Shown: positions 24,300-61,921 of the stretch, in pieces
How positions within the stretch are numbered: the first letter of the stretch is position 1
Layout of the letters: each line of letters begins with the position of its first letter
NCBI RefSeq assembly: GCF_019097595.1
Contig: NC_080711.1
Span: 7,589,428 to 7,653,427, forward strand
Direction of reading: 5' to 3'
From: Hemibagrus wyckioides
Taxonomy: Eukaryota > Chordata > Actinopteri > Siluriformes > Bagridae
DNA length: 64,000 bases
Notes under the pieces: model-generated
Database searches by the model: none
The model's input: only the letters and a program-made list of their open reading frames with translations
What the model was told of the DNA's origin: nothing
Position numbers and translations under genes: made by a program

Positions 24300-24795
24300 T
24301 CAGAGTCCTGACCTCAACCTGATAGGACACCTTTAGGATGAATTAGAGCAGAGAGGCCTTCTCCTCCAACATCAGTGCCTGACCTCGCAAATGTGCTTCT
24401 AGAGGAATGGTCAAAAATTCCCATAAACACACTCCTAAACCTTGTGGAAAGCCTTCCCAGAAGAGTTGGAGCTGTTATATCTGCAAAGGGTGGGACAACT
24501 CCATATTACATTCATGTGCATGTGAAGGCAGACGTCCCAGTTTTGGCCTGCCTTGCAGTCTCCACTCTAATTCATCCCAAAGATGTTCCATCAGGTTGAG
24601 GTCGGGACTCTGTGAAGTTCCTCCACACCAAACTCTCTCATCCATGTCTTTATGGGAGCAAGTTGGGAGCATGAAATTGTCCAAAATGTCTTGGTATGCT
24701 GAAGCATTAAGAGATCCTTTCACTGGAACTAAGTGGTCAAGCCTAACACCTTAATTCAATGAATTGGAGTGTCCCAAAACTTTTGTCAATATAAG
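24300..24795. mobile_element. Two Tc1-like fragments fused in opposite orientation
   Basis: Positions 24305-24540 encode, on the plus strand, the transposase tail of the same family as 8089-8574 (LLEEWSKIPINTLLNLVESL, then the end 'gcagacgtcccagttttgg'). Positions 24545-24795 carry the same family on the minus strand (AYQDILDNFMLP, SPDLNLMEHLWDELE, ending 'gtcccaaaacttttgtcaat'). The two halves meet where the plus copy should have its terminal repeat. Both parts are inactive. Confidence 0.7.
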
Positions 24796-25129
24796 TGTAT
24801 GTGATCAGCTGTGAATATTTTGGCCAAAAATTGTATATTAGCAGTACATTATTATTAAAGCTAATCGGAAGTCCTGTCGGTCTAACTGTGTGCTTTAAAT
24901 CATTTTAAAAGTGCACGACATTCACATTAGCATGTAAAATATGCATGCTAAAGGACTAAAAGATGTACCCTTGAGGTGACAAATAAAGGTACAGTTTAGT
25001 AATAAGTAACCTTAAGTGTCAAGTAACCTTTATTAAGTACAGTGACACTGTTAATGATTAATTCACTCATCAATAAAAGCATTTAGAAACGCTTTTTTAA
25101 AACAGACTGAAATGCTAAGGCTAATCCCT

Positions 25130-25289
25130 AATTATAGGCGCTGGCATGCTAGCACGCGCGCTGCCAGCGTATACGTGCATGCGCTCCGGTCTGATCCTCG
25201 AGACGTTAGAGCGCGCGCACGTTCCTTCCTTTTTCTCTCCGAAGAGCTCGCGGGAAAGCCTGGGCCGAGCAACCGGCACGTTTACAGCC
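25130..25289 (+). promoter_or_regulatory. NME3 promoter and 5' UTR (CpG-rich)
   Basis: A sharp CpG-rich island (GCACGCGCGCTGCC, GAGCGCGCGCACG) abuts the NME3 start codon. No TATA box is visible. The transcription start is not resolvable from sequence. Confidence 0.5.
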
Positions 25290-27286
25290 ATGATTTGTCT
25301 TTTCTTGACGCTCTTCGCTCACATCTTCAAGACAGGTGAGTGCTTTCTGAAGACCGGACTTCATCACGATTATCTGGGAGTATGCACTCGGGTCTTTTCG
25401 GGAAAACTCGCGTTAACCCTCGGAGCAGGGTTTATGTACGAGTGTGTGCTAGCTTGGGCTGAGTATCCTGGAGGAGCCATGCCGGGTTTAGTCTCTATAC
25501 TTAGCTATTTACTTTGGTGTGTGTAAGCACTTTTATAATAAAACACACTTGGGATTTAAGAATCGGGTCAAAAAACGTGCACTTTTCTTCTTTTTTTTTT
25601 TTATCTTCATCTCATTTTGCACATGCAGAATAAGATCTAGCAACAAAAAAAAAACCCTACTCGTGTGTGAAAAGCAAAAAAATAATAAAACATTAAATAG
25701 AACTCTAATTAACCTTGACCCTTGCTAAAGTGTTTATTTTTTTAATTAGCATAATTAGTTAATGCAGTTAGCCTAACAAAGACAGTACCTCGGATGGTAC
25801 CTTAATCCTAGATCCCACACTAAAGAGCCGGTGATGTGAATCACCATATAAAAGCATGCCTTAAGGTTTTATCTTTTAACCCCATCTGTCACTCACACCT
25901 GTTCAAAGATAGATCTTGTCGCATCTAATATCTTCATAACGATCGGTTTTGTTTCCTGCACGGGGGTCGTTAATTAACCACGAGCCAAGGTGCGGCTGTG
26001 TGACGTCAGAGCGTTTTGGTTACCTGGCTGTCGCGCGCATATAACACCTTTTGTCTATCACCTCAGCATCATTAACGTGCAGTGTCCATAAAGTTTAAAG
26101 TCGAAATCCGAACAAAATCTAAGTCTCGGCTGTCTTAGGACATCGCTGTGTGTGTCTTTTGTCTCTTCACCTGCTTGATTTGCATAAAACACTCCATTTT
26201 GTTATTGTTAACGACATGGCGGGCGGTGGACAGTCCTGTCGAGTATTACACGTTATACAAGTATTAATAATGAAGGCGGTACATTTTAATAAGGATTAGA
26301 GCAATAGGTGTGTGTGTGCGTGCGTGCGTGCGCGCGCGCTCTGGTGCTCATGGTAGTTGTAGTTATGTGAAGCAGTGCCTTGTTGTGTTTAACACCGAAC
26401 AACATTTCCCAAGTATCCGAGCGCCTCCTCCAGTAAAGCTCAAGGCTAAAGTTGGAAATGAAAACAGACCACGGTTATTCCCAGCAATGACCCTGAAATG
26501 AAGCGTCATTTAGCCGTAATAGAGAATCGAGGCAAGAGGCGTCGAAAAGAAAGCAGCAGCAGAGTGACCGAGGGTGAGTCATGAGTTTCAATGGAGTGGA
26601 AAAAGTCTGTAATAATACTAGTGCTGATGTTATACAGTGTCTAAAGAACTTCCACCACTGTGATCAACTGGTGCTCTAAAATCTGTACACTGTGAAAGAA
26701 CTTGACATTGAGAAATGAAGACTAAAATCTCTGCATTCCGATTTTCACAGTGATACCTTACGCTTATGTGCTTCAACACCTTAGAAGTATCTGAGGAGTG
26801 AAACAGCAGGGAATGCAGTTACAGGAAATTAATCAAGGACATGGTGGTGTGATTAATATTAGAGGTGCTGTTATGGAAGCAGTAACAACACACTCCCAAA
26901 TACGTGTGCATTATTTCTGTAGGTTTAATATTGTGGAATATCTGAGCGTTAGTTTAGTTCCTTTTCTCACTCACGTTATCACAGTCATTCTCTCTTACAA
27001 AAATACATTGAACCTTTTGATTATAACATTTTGTTACAGAGATTAATTTTAATGGAAGGGAATTGTTCATTTTCTAATGTAAAATACAATTTAAGAACAA
27101 AGAAATTAATTATTAGATCTCATTATGACAGAAAATAAATATAATGGTACATTTCTGCTTGTAATGAGTGAAATGTGTGTGTGTTTGTAAAGTGGGCTAT
27201 CCTTTCTTTCTTTCTTTTTTCTCTCTCTCACTCTCTCTCTCACACTCTCTCTCTCTCTCCCTCTCTCTCCCTCCCTCTCTCTCTCT

Positions 27287-27323
<37 letters not shown>

Positions 27324-28027
27324 ATGGTCCGTGGTGGTCGCAGCCGAATTCACCCATTCAGATGTCAGTCGTTGCATACAAAACTTACTACTCATATCAA
27401 AGCAGTTAAACTTAACTGTTTTCCAAGCAAAAATTTGCCTGCCTTATTATTGCAGCACAAAATTGTGGAATTACCCTGCCTATGCTTCACAGATCCCTGG
27501 GTGTCCCTGGATCTCTCTTCAAAAAATAAAATGTTAGATTATTAGAATGATGGTGAGAAGTGTAAAGTGTGGCTGGTGTCTGGATTTGCAGGATGGACAG
27601 GTGTGAACGAGCGCACTTTCATCGCCGTGAAGCCGGACGGTGTCCAGAGGAAGCTGGTGGGAGAAATCATCCGCCGCTTTGAGAGAAAAGGCTTTAAACT
27701 GGTCGCCATGAAATTCCTGCAGGTAAGAAAAACCCTGCTCCTTAAATAGCCTCCATGTGTTTACTCCTCATAACCACGCTTATAGGATGGCATGGTGTTC
27801 TGAGTTTCATGTTACTAGAGAAAGTCCAACAGCCACAACAAAAAATGGATTTTAATACGCTTACCCAAGTCACACTGCTTCCTCTAGAGACTTGAGACAT
27901 TTTAGATGCTCAAAGTCTCTGTAACAGGTTTTATAGCATAGTTAAGTATTTTTAGAGTATGTACTAGCATGAGGATATGTTTTTGATAGTGAATATAAAG
28001 CAATTCTTTAAATCAAACCTATATTTC

Positions 28028-28063
<36 letters not shown>

Positions 28064-30241
28064 TTGTTCAGGCTTCCGAGGAGCAGTTGAAGGAACACTA
28101 CTGGGAATTGAGAGAGAGGCCATTTTACAAAGGCCTTGTGAAATACATGAGCTCTGGGCCTATTGTAGTAATGGTAAGACATGCACGTTTTTGTCTGTTC
28201 AATTAAATTTTATTTGAATAGCACTTGTATAGCACAACAGTGGACAAATTTTAAATGTATCCATAATGAGCAAGCCAGAGGAAATAACAGCAAGGAAAAA
28301 TTCCTTGACAATATGAGGAAGAAGTCTTGAGAGGAGCCAGACTCAAAAGGGAACCCATCCTCTCACACACTAGATAGTATATTCCCTTCTACACCGATCA
28401 GCCATAACATTATGAGCAGGGACAGGTGAAGTGAATAAGACATGATGAGGAGATAATCAGACACCTGTTAGTGGGTGGGATATATTAGGCAGCAAGTGAA
28501 CATTTTGTCCTCAAAGTTGATGTGTTAGAAACAGGAAAAATGGGCAAGCATAAGGATTTGAGCGAGTTTGACAAGGGCCAAATTGTGATGGCTAGACGAC
28601 TGGATCAGAGCATCTCCAAAACTGCAGCTCTTGTGGGGTGTTCCCGGTCTGCAGTGGTCAGTATCTATCAAAAGTGGTCCAAGGGAGAAACAGTGGTGAA
28701 CCGGCAACAGGGTCATGAGAGGCCAAGTCTCATTGATACACATGGGGAGCGAAGGCTGGCCCGTGTGATCCGATCCAACAGACGAGCTACTGTTGCTACA
28801 AATTGCTGAAGAGGTTAATGCTGGTTCTGATAGAAAGGTGTCAGAATACACCATGCATGACGGGTCAGGGTTGTTTTGGCAGCAAAAGGGGGACCAACAC
28901 AATATTAGGCATGTGGTCATAATATTATGCCTGATTGGTGTATAGCTGTGTAACCCGGAAATTCTTTATAGGTTTAATATGAAGTCTATTTTGTTGAAGT
29001 TAACTGAATGAGACTTGAGTGCAAGACTGTTTGTGAAAAAAGCTGTCATAACAGTTGTAATCCAAAAAGCCTTTTTATGGTTTTTACCATCCACAATAGT
29101 CTAGTCCCAAAAGTTTATTTCTCTGCTCCTTCACATTTGATTCTAGAGCTGTGTGGCATCAATTCTCGAAACCTGTTTATGATTTGTTTGTTTGAACCAC
29201 CACAATCTGTTAAATCTCACAGGCATGGCAAGGTCTGGATGTGGTGAAAACATCCAGAAAGATGCTTGGAGAGACGAACCCTGCCGATTCCCTCCCAGGA
29301 ACTATCCGAGGAGATTACGGAGTGGAAGTAGGCAGGTCAGTCACAGTGTGTGCTAATTATGTTGAAGTGTAGCTATTGGGACTGGGTACCAAAATTAGCA
29401 CTACAGTAAGGGAATGGACAAATCACTGTAATATGTGTCTGGGCTGTGAGTGTTTTATTTATAGTTACCCAGTGGGCAAGTAGGTTGCTGATGTAGCAGG
29501 CATTTTGTAATGATGTAGTTTTATCTCTCATCCAAAAACCTGAGGGGGAAAAAAAACTACCCCATGTTGAAAATATTCATATTCAATGCATTTCCCATGG
29601 TTCATACCTGTAACAAGCTTATTAGGTGTTTCAAATCCCACTGCTGCACTACACACACACACACACACACACAGGTCAACGTCTGTCACTAAAATGATTT
29701 TAATAGGGTTGATTAATTAGTCTGCATGGATGAGAAGGTGCACCAACAAATGTGCAAATACTGACGCAACCAAGATAAAGTATCTTTAAATTCTGTTACA
29801 TAATTCTCCTGGTTAAAACACTATACTGTGCTACATTACATTAGAGTATGCTGACTGGCTATGCAGGTCATCCATTCCCTGGGAATGTGTATACTCTTAA
29901 GACATTGTTAAGATTCAAGGTTTATTAGCTCACAAGGTACTGGATAACACTTTAGAGCTTTCACTTGCACAGAGGGATTACTATTATATATCAATATATT
30001 TATAATTTGTCTGTCCCTGTACTATATTTATCCAAGTGATTTTCAGGAAATACCATGCAAAATAGCAGTTTAATATGCGCTGACCAGTCATCATTAAACT
30101 GGTGTATTTTTTTTGTGTTGCAGGAACGTCATCCATGGCAGTGACTCAGTGGAGAGCGCTCGGAGGGAAATCTCCCTGTGGTTCAAAGAGCATGAGCTCG
30201 TCTGCTGGGAAGAGAGCAGTGAGCACTGGATCTATGTCTGA
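25290..30241 (+). CDS. nme3: Nucleoside diphosphate kinase 3 (NDPK-C)
   Basis: Five exons (25290-25335, 27592-27722, 28072-28173, 29223-29335, 30124-30241) join in phase to 169 residues, the human length. The enzyme moves the gamma phosphate from ATP to other nucleoside diphosphates through a phosphohistidine. The hydrophobic N-terminus [16 protein letters not shown] is the NME3 hallmark; in mammals it anchors the protein at the mitochondrial outer membrane. The NDK fold follows: [42 protein letters not shown], the nucleotide-binding [14 protein letters not shown], and the active site [12 protein letters not shown] with catalytic His135. All catalytic residues are present. Intron 1 has a full CRE and a long CT tract, intron 3 a dispersed repeat plus Tc1 copy, and intron 2 ends in (TG)n directly before the acceptor. 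Confidence 0.97.
26001..26008 (+). promoter_or_regulatory. Palindromic CRE in NME3 intron 1
   Basis: TGACGTCA is a full cAMP-response element (CREB/ATF). It is followed 30 bp later by CGCGCGCATATAAC, a CpG-rich patch with a TATA-like run. This could mark an enhancer or an alternative start inside the 2.3-kb first intron. Confidence 0.4.
27205..27321. repeat. (CT)n low-complexity tract in NME3 intron 1
   Basis: Polypyrimidine TTTC and CT/CCCT repeats of about 115 bp, ending roughly 270 bp before the exon 2 acceptor. It produces spurious Ser-Leu frames. Confidence 0.95.
28030..28062. repeat. (TG)n next to the NME3 exon 3 acceptor
   Basis: A pure TG run of about 32 bp ends nine bases before the acceptor TTCAG, so it occupies the place of the polypyrimidine tract. 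Confidence 0.95.
28195..28385. repeat. Dispersed unclassified fish repeat, short copy
   Basis: This shares the blocks 'aattttatttgaatagcac', 'gcaaggaaaaattcct' and 'gaggaagaagtcttgagagg' with the copies at 20633-21180 and 42785-42965. It sits in NME3 intron 3, directly beside a Tc1 copy. Confidence 0.7.
28392..28940 (+). mobile_element. Tc1-like element, copy B
   Basis: The ends CACCGATCAGCCATAACATT and the inverted AATATTATGCCTGATTGGTG are flanked by TA at 28390-28391 and 28941-28942. It carries the transposase N-terminal region but then jumps near 28860 to the extreme 3' end ('cgggtcagggttgttttgg'), so the catalytic domain is deleted. Located in NME3 intron 3. Confidence 0.9.
28540..28809 (+). 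pseudogene. Truncated Tc1 transposase, DNA-binding part
   Basis: The frame starts [20 protein letters not shown] and contains the paired-type helix-turn-helix [20 protein letters not shown] and the GRPR-like hinge in altered form (GHERPSL), then ends after [11 protein letters not shown] by a frame break. The DDE catalytic region is absent. It is a dead remnant, about one quarter of a full transposase. Confidence 0.85.
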
Positions 30242-31017
30242 TGCACTACCTTGAACACATCAACACACACATCCACACAGCATTGTGGCCTCATGTATGT
30301 CTAGCAATACACAATTGTTATCTGAAGTACATTTTTTCTGAATTGGTACAAATGCTTGAATTCCTTGTGCTGTTTTTAATGAAGAGCTAGCGGGTATACA
30401 CACACACACACACACACTAAACAGTAGCTATGGATGCGCTGATAACGTTTGGCAACATGAAATTAATTTCCATAAACTTTTCCAGTAAAATATTAAAACT
30501 ACAAAACATTATAGGACTTATTGAAATAAGTCTTGTTGAAATGAGTCTAATACATTTTTGTGGAAGTTTCCTGTGCTTGCCTGTTTGCAATGTTCGACAC
30601 TTACAATTAGGGATCATTTGTGGTCTTGCTTTTTGCGTGGTTTTTCTGGATGGAAGCATAAAAACAAAAACACCATGATATAAAATATTCATCTTCAGCT
30701 CATTCATGGAGGGCCTGTTAGTCATTACGTAGCTTGCATTTTAAATGCTGATTGCTGTTACATATTCAGTTCTGCTTCTTTATGGATTTAGGTTTGTATT
30801 GACATTTGACCTTTCCTAGATAAATCTACAAGCTTTGACGCTCTGACCACAATTTAAAAAAGGAGGCACTTTCTTTTGTTGTTTTTGGCCCAGAGTGTTC
30901 TGAATTTCATTTGTGGCCAAGAATATAAGTTTAAGCACCTCACTATTGCCAGCCTGTGTGAATTATTATTATTATTATTATTATTAAGCCAAAATGTCAT
31001 AATAAGCTTAATGTATA

Positions 31018-31493
31018 CACTGATCAGGCACAACATTATGACTGGCTGTCTAATATTGTTTTGGTCCCCCTTTTGCTGCCAAATCAGCCCTGACTTTGTC
31101 AAGGCATGGACTGTGGTATCTCTACCACAATGTTGGCAGCAGATGCTTTAAGTCCTGTAAGTTGCAGAGTGGGGGTTCTATACCTACAGGTCTTAAAGGA
31201 CTTACAGTACTTAAAGGATACTCTTCATAGATACTGACCACTGCAGACTGGGAACACCACACCAGAGCTGCAGTTTTAGAGATTCTCTGATCCAGTCGTC
31301 TAGCCATCACAATTTGGCCCTTGTGAAACTCGCTCAAATCCTTACACTTTTTCCCATTTTTCCTGCTTCTAACACATCAACTTTGAGAACAAAATTTTCA
31401 CTTGCTGTCTAATATATCCCACCCACTAACAGGTGCCATGATGAGGAGATAATCAGTGTTATTCACTGCTCATAATGTTATGCCTGATTGGTG
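31018..31493 (-). mobile_element. Tc1-like element, copy C, reverse orientation
   Basis: The ends CACTGATCAGGCACAACATT and ATGTTATGCCTGATTGGTG are inverted repeats flanked by TA (31016-31017 and 31494-31495). The minus strand encodes [20 protein letters not shown], the same N-terminal transposase region as copy B. It lies after the NME3 stop and before the AATAAA at 31809, so it may be transcribed antisense within the NME3 3' UTR. Confidence 0.85.
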
Positions 31494-31808
31494 TACTGCA
31501 TAACAATCTCAGAAGGATGGCTTGTGGTGTCATGAGCTGTAGACCACCCCAGCAACTTTCATTAAAGCTATAACTGACGGAAAGGAAAACACCAGCACCG
31601 TTTCAATATTGTACAGGTCCTCGTGTAGACCCTGAATCGTACGTGTTACTGCATGTATGAATGACAATAATGACAAAAGCAATAGTAAGCTTGTTCACCT
31701 TACAGGCCTTACACTTGTGCTGATGTTTACACTACAGCTTTAGTACCTGATTTATTTTTTAATGTTGTTTCTTGTTCTTTGCTGAGCAAATAGCCTGCTT
31801 TGTTATAA

Positions 31809-31814
31809 AATAAA
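31809..31814 (+). promoter_or_regulatory. Candidate NME3 polyadenylation signal
   Basis: AATAAA followed by a GT-rich stretch ('tgcttgtacttgtt'). Use of this signal gives a 3' UTR of about 1.6 kb that includes Tc1 copy C. ATTAAA at 30492-30497 would give a short form without it. Confidence 0.45.
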
Positions 31815-32110
31815 GGGTTTTCTAAAGCCATTCGCTTCATATGTGCTTGTACTTGTTACACAACAGTGGATCCGCTGTAATCCTAAAGCTTCTTAAAGAA
31901 CCCATGTAAGATTTTTATGTCACTTGATGAATAAGGGACATGGAAATATTGCTATAAATTAACTAGGCACTGAAGACATTGATAGTACACATTTTAGGGC
32001 TATAAAATGATCACAGGTAAATCTGTTCAGAACACGAATATGTTTAATATTTAATATTTAACCACACATGAGAGAACATATATTGTTACATACAGAGGAT
32101 CGGATCTGTC

Positions 32111-32116
32111 TTTATT
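32111..32116 (-). promoter_or_regulatory. Candidate MAPK8IP3 polyadenylation signal
   Basis: TTTATT on the plus strand is AATAAA on the transcript, about 820 bp after the MAPK8IP3 stop at 32930. No other gene lies between, so 32117-32929 is the likely 3' UTR. It faces the NME3 signal at about 300 bp. Confidence 0.45.
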
Positions 32117-32929
32117 AACTCTCAATCTAACCAGCAGCCAAACACAGACCTCAACTTATGTGTGACCCACAAAAACCAGTCTCCTTTGAAGATAAAGCCA
32201 GCTCACAGCTTACCTGATGGATACGTCTTGCTGTCTGTATGTTAATTTAGGGTGGTGTTTAACAATTTTGTATTTATTGAATTCATCGGCTGTATCAGTG
32301 GCCTTTTTAAACATATGAAACGAGTCTCCTTCAAATGTGCGTTCTCTCCTTTTCCATCACTCTCCTACAATGACACGAAGTTGTATGTACTGAGCCTTAA
32401 TATTTACACCTTTGTACACGTCCCTTGCGATTTCCTCGCCATCCTCCTTAATACATCATAAAAACAAATCCCTAAATAAGGATCAAACAAACCAAACATC
32501 TCTGCGAACCCTTTTATCCAATCACAGCCCCCTATCCTTATTCCACTCGGGAATAAAAGCGCCTATCCAGTGAGCTGTGAGCTGGTGGACAGGTAAAAAT
32601 AGCGCAAGAGCGTTTTTATGAATTTGGCAAAAACTGGGTTATTCTGAGAAAGGTAGTTGTATCGAATGCATTGCTAAATGCCATTCCGCTGTAAGATGTA
32701 GAAGAGTCTTGAGTTGTTTGCATTGGAGTAAAGGGCAGTCACAGGGGCAAATCAGCCAACATACAGGGGATAGTTACAATTTAGGGGTGGTAAATACAGG
32801 CCTTAGGGGGTAGTTACGGAGCTTACATACAGAATTTAATGGGCATCGTTAGGAATACACAAGGCTTCATAGAGAATATTTGAGGCCAAAGTTACAATGG
32901 GGAGTGCAGGCATAAAGTGTCTGATAGCA

Positions 32930-58528
<25,599 letters not shown>

Positions 58529-58548
58529 CTGTTAATGGACAAAGTAAA

Positions 58549-58577
58549 ACACACACACACACACACACACACACAGA
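58549..58577. repeat. (AC)n beside MAPK8IP3 exon 58408-58528, acceptor side
   Basis: About 28 bp of AC, 20 bases from the exon. In the transcript it reads (UG)n before the acceptor. Confidence 0.95.
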
Positions 58578-58932
58578 ATATGTAATCTTAACACATCAGC
58601 TCTTAAAACACTAAATCAGGTTGTCCCCAATGGGTTCACCACACAAATTAAAATCATTTCCAGCCCAGCTGGTGAGTTACATTGCAACACTGATTTTGGC
58701 AACAGCTTCTGGCAGTCTGACAGATTTACACACACAGAGTCTGCATCCTAATCAGCTCTAAGATTCCAGAAATAGTGAAGTCGATTAGTAAAATGCTTCA
58801 GCCCTACTGATATACACAAATTGTGCTCAGCAAGAAATAGTAAACCTTTAGCTACATAACTTTGTAAGCTACGTTTCCTGCTTACGAAGGACTGGATAAG
58901 CGACTAGCATGACTGAATAGTGACAACAGTTA

Positions 58933-59382
58933 CACAATATGACCAAAAGAATGTGGACACCGGACCATGACACCCAAATTCCTAATTCAAAGGCATGGCA
59001 TTGACGTGGAGTTGGATCTTCCTTTGCTTCTATTACAGCCTTCAGTTTTCAGGAAAGGTTTTTTACTATATTTTGGAATGTTGCGTTAGTGAGGTCGGGC
59101 ACTGAGGTTGTCTAAGTATGCGTTCCAGTTCAACCCAAAGGTGTTCATGGCTCTGTGCAAGACATTTCTAAAGCAACTTTGATGAACCAGGTCTTTATAG
59201 ACATTGCTTTGTACACAGACGCATTTTCATGCTGGAACAGGTTTGGGTCTCTTAGTTCCTGTGAAATGATAACCCCACAGCAGACAAAGACATTCTAGAC
59301 AATCATTTTGCAGCAAATGTTTAGGGAAGGCCCACATGCATGGTTTATGGTCAGGCATTCACACACATTTGGCCATATAGTG
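58933..59382. mobile_element. Tc1-type non-autonomous element
   Basis: Inverted ends CACAATATGACCAAAAGAAT and CACATTTGGCCATATAGTG are flanked by TA at 58931-58932 and 59383-59384. About 450 bp with no intact frame. Confidence 0.75.
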
Positions 59383-60084
59383 TATGTTTTAGTGTGCAAC
59401 CATTAATGATTGGTTTATGGCTATAAATTCGGTGGTTATGTTTCTTTCTATAGCAACGCCTCATGTTACCACTTTCGACTTGAATCATGGCCTCTGAAGG
59501 TTTTGAATTTGATGCCATGTGAAACAATCTTTTACTTCTCTTTTCTGTCTCTTTTCTGTTTCTGTCATCTACCTTGTCTTTAAAAGCGAACCAGATCTGA
59601 TCGGTTCCTTAATCAGACCAAATAGAGAGAAATCTACCATCTGAGACCCTACCATTCAAATTCTCCTAATGTATCTGTAGCTAGTCTCAGTTCTTCAGCT
59701 AAATCATTAACATACTGTAAATGTCAGTGATAAGGTGTATAAGCTGATACAGAGGATCTGCTACAGAAGCTGAGCTGAACATGTTCAGAGTAGCTGAACT
59801 ACAATCAGACATCTTTCATACATTTATTGCCTCTGCTACAGTATCATTTCATTCTGCTAAAATACTTTGCTGGGTCTATATCAGGACTGTAGTCTACCAC
59901 TTGCTGACCCCTGCTATATACCTATTTAATTATTACGTACAAAATAATTGCTACAGGTTGCCAACCATTGCCCATACCTTCATTTAGTAAATATTAAAAA
60001 AAAATGGAATGTCCCAAAGATGTAATAGCAATTTGTTATGATGTTTAATTATGCAATATGTCAAAGATGAGTATGTCCCCAAAT

Positions 60085-60260
60085 CTGGGACTCACATTCC
60101 AAAGAGTTCAAATCCTAGCCCTGCCAAGCTGACACATTTAGCTAATCAGCAAGGGTCTTAAACCATGCTGTTCCATAGACATCATACCATAGCTGACCCT
60201 GAACTGTAAGCTAGAATAGTCACAGAAAAGTATTTCATTGTACTGTACACATGCACCTAC
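60085..60260 (+). mobile_element. SINE-like fragment
   Basis: The B-box-like AGTTCAAATCCTAGCCCTGC and the downstream body ('aagggtcttaaaccatgctg', 'gaaaagtatttcattgtact') resemble teleost tRNA-derived SINEs. Confidence 0.45.
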
Positions 60261-60350
60261 ACACCACACACTGTGAACTAAACCAACATGAGATTGTCTT
60301 TTTCTTCTCTGCAAAGTGGTTTTATGTGTGTATGTGTGTGTGTGTGTGTA

Positions 60351-60391
<41 letters not shown>

Positions 60392-61346
60392 TCATGTGGG
60401 GGTTTGTGCTGACTCCTTTCAGCACCAGAATTTGAAAAATATCATTGTGAACCTCTAAGGAAGATAGATGTCGAAGTGTAGGGAATGGGAGTCAACAGAA
60501 TGCTGACTACAAAAATAAACATAGATAGCCATCTGGAAATATCTCAAAACACACACACACACACACACACACAGAGGGACAAACGATGAGTATGCATGTT
60601 GACTTGGAGCTGTGGGAGTTTTAGTAGAGCACAATAGCTTCTTTCTGCAGTGGTGCAAGAGAACCACTGTGAAACTACTGAAATCAGTAATCCTCATTCC
60701 ATGCTGCTCACATGTACACACACATTCACACACTTTCTCATTTTAAGCACTGTTTTTTTTTAACACTGGGATCAGGAACAATGTCCCCACAATGCCAAAA
60801 TTGTCTTCTCTCCCTATACGAAGGTTTGGAATAAACAAAGGAGCTGAATCTCTGCCCAATACACACATATACACACACTCACATACACAGTTTATATCTT
60901 GTAGCGTATTATTATGTGAATTACTCAGTACCTACAACACAAAAACGACGTATATTTGGAAGAGGTGGATGTAGATATTTGGACACGGCAAAAGAGTTTA
61001 AAACAAACCCATGTTATCTTTTACTTAGGCTTATATCGAGCTCTGTACTTGAGATCACTAGATGTTGTTCCTGCAAATTATATGTATGTATATCTGCCAC
61101 CATATTAAAGGTCCATCAAAATGTCCAAATTACAATCTACTGTATGTACACAATAGATACTATAACTGACTAAATAAATAAAGAATTAAATATTTTGAGC
61201 ATCTTTATTATTATTAGTTTTACCTTACACAGAATGTCCACTGTACCTTGAGAATTAGCTGTTGCTATAGAAACACTAAACCATTGGAAAGAAAAGAGTA
61301 ATATAAATCTGTTATTTGCCTTGTAGTAGATATTACTGTACTTAAT

Positions 61347-61404
<58 letters not shown>
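61347..61404. repeat. (TA)n microsatellite
   Basis: Nearly pure TA run of about 58 bp ending in (TG)4. Confidence 0.95.
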
Positions 61405-61413
<9 letters not shown>

Positions 61414-61589
61414 TTAGTTCAGAGTAATTTCCAATTACCTTTTTTACAGATACATGTAGAGAGGTTTGGTAAATTGTCTATAACCTCACCATTTTAACAA
61501 GTCAGGTTACTTCTTGAGGCCCCTAAAGCCTCACACATAGAAACACAGCCTTGTACATTCTCTACATTCCATCAACGTCAACAGACATA

Positions 61590-61921
61590 CACTATATGGC
61601 TAAATGTTGTGGACATGTGCTTCTTGTGTGTGCTTTTTGAACATAAGCCTGACATCTCTACAAGAAATCGGAGTGTGTGGATTTGTGGAGAGGCTGAGGT
61701 CAGGCCACTTGAGTTCACACCAACCTTTGAATGTTTGACCATGTCTTCATGAGAGGGCATTATCATGCTGGAACATTATCATACCGGGTCCTTTTAATTC
61801 TATTAAAGAGGAATTTGTAAAACTACAGCATGCAAAGACATTCTATACAATTGTATAGAATTGCATAGAACTTTGGATAAGAACCATGTACAAGTGTGAT
61901 GGTCATTAAATGGCCATACAT
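61590..61921. mobile_element. Tc1-type non-autonomous element, related to 58933-59382
   Basis: The left end CACTATATGGCTAAATGTTG and right end near AAATGGCCATACA are decayed inverted repeats of the same family as the preceding copy. The interior includes 'gaggtcaggccacttgagtt' and 'tcatgctggaacattatca', typical of fish Tc1-derived MITEs. Confidence 0.65.

Noticed and set aside
25146..25526. 126-codon plus-strand frame overlapping NME3 exon 1
   Set aside because: It is the NME3 5' UTR, exon 1 and intron read through the true donor at 25336; only [15 protein letters not shown] is real coding sequence.
27168..27545. 125-codon Ser/Leu-rich frame
   Set aside because: Driven by the (CT)n tract in NME3 intron 1.
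32518..32560. CCAAT box and AATAAAA TATA-like run suggesting a plus-strand promoter
   Set aside because: It lies in the probable MAPK8IP3 3' UTR, with no downstream plus-strand exon to support it.
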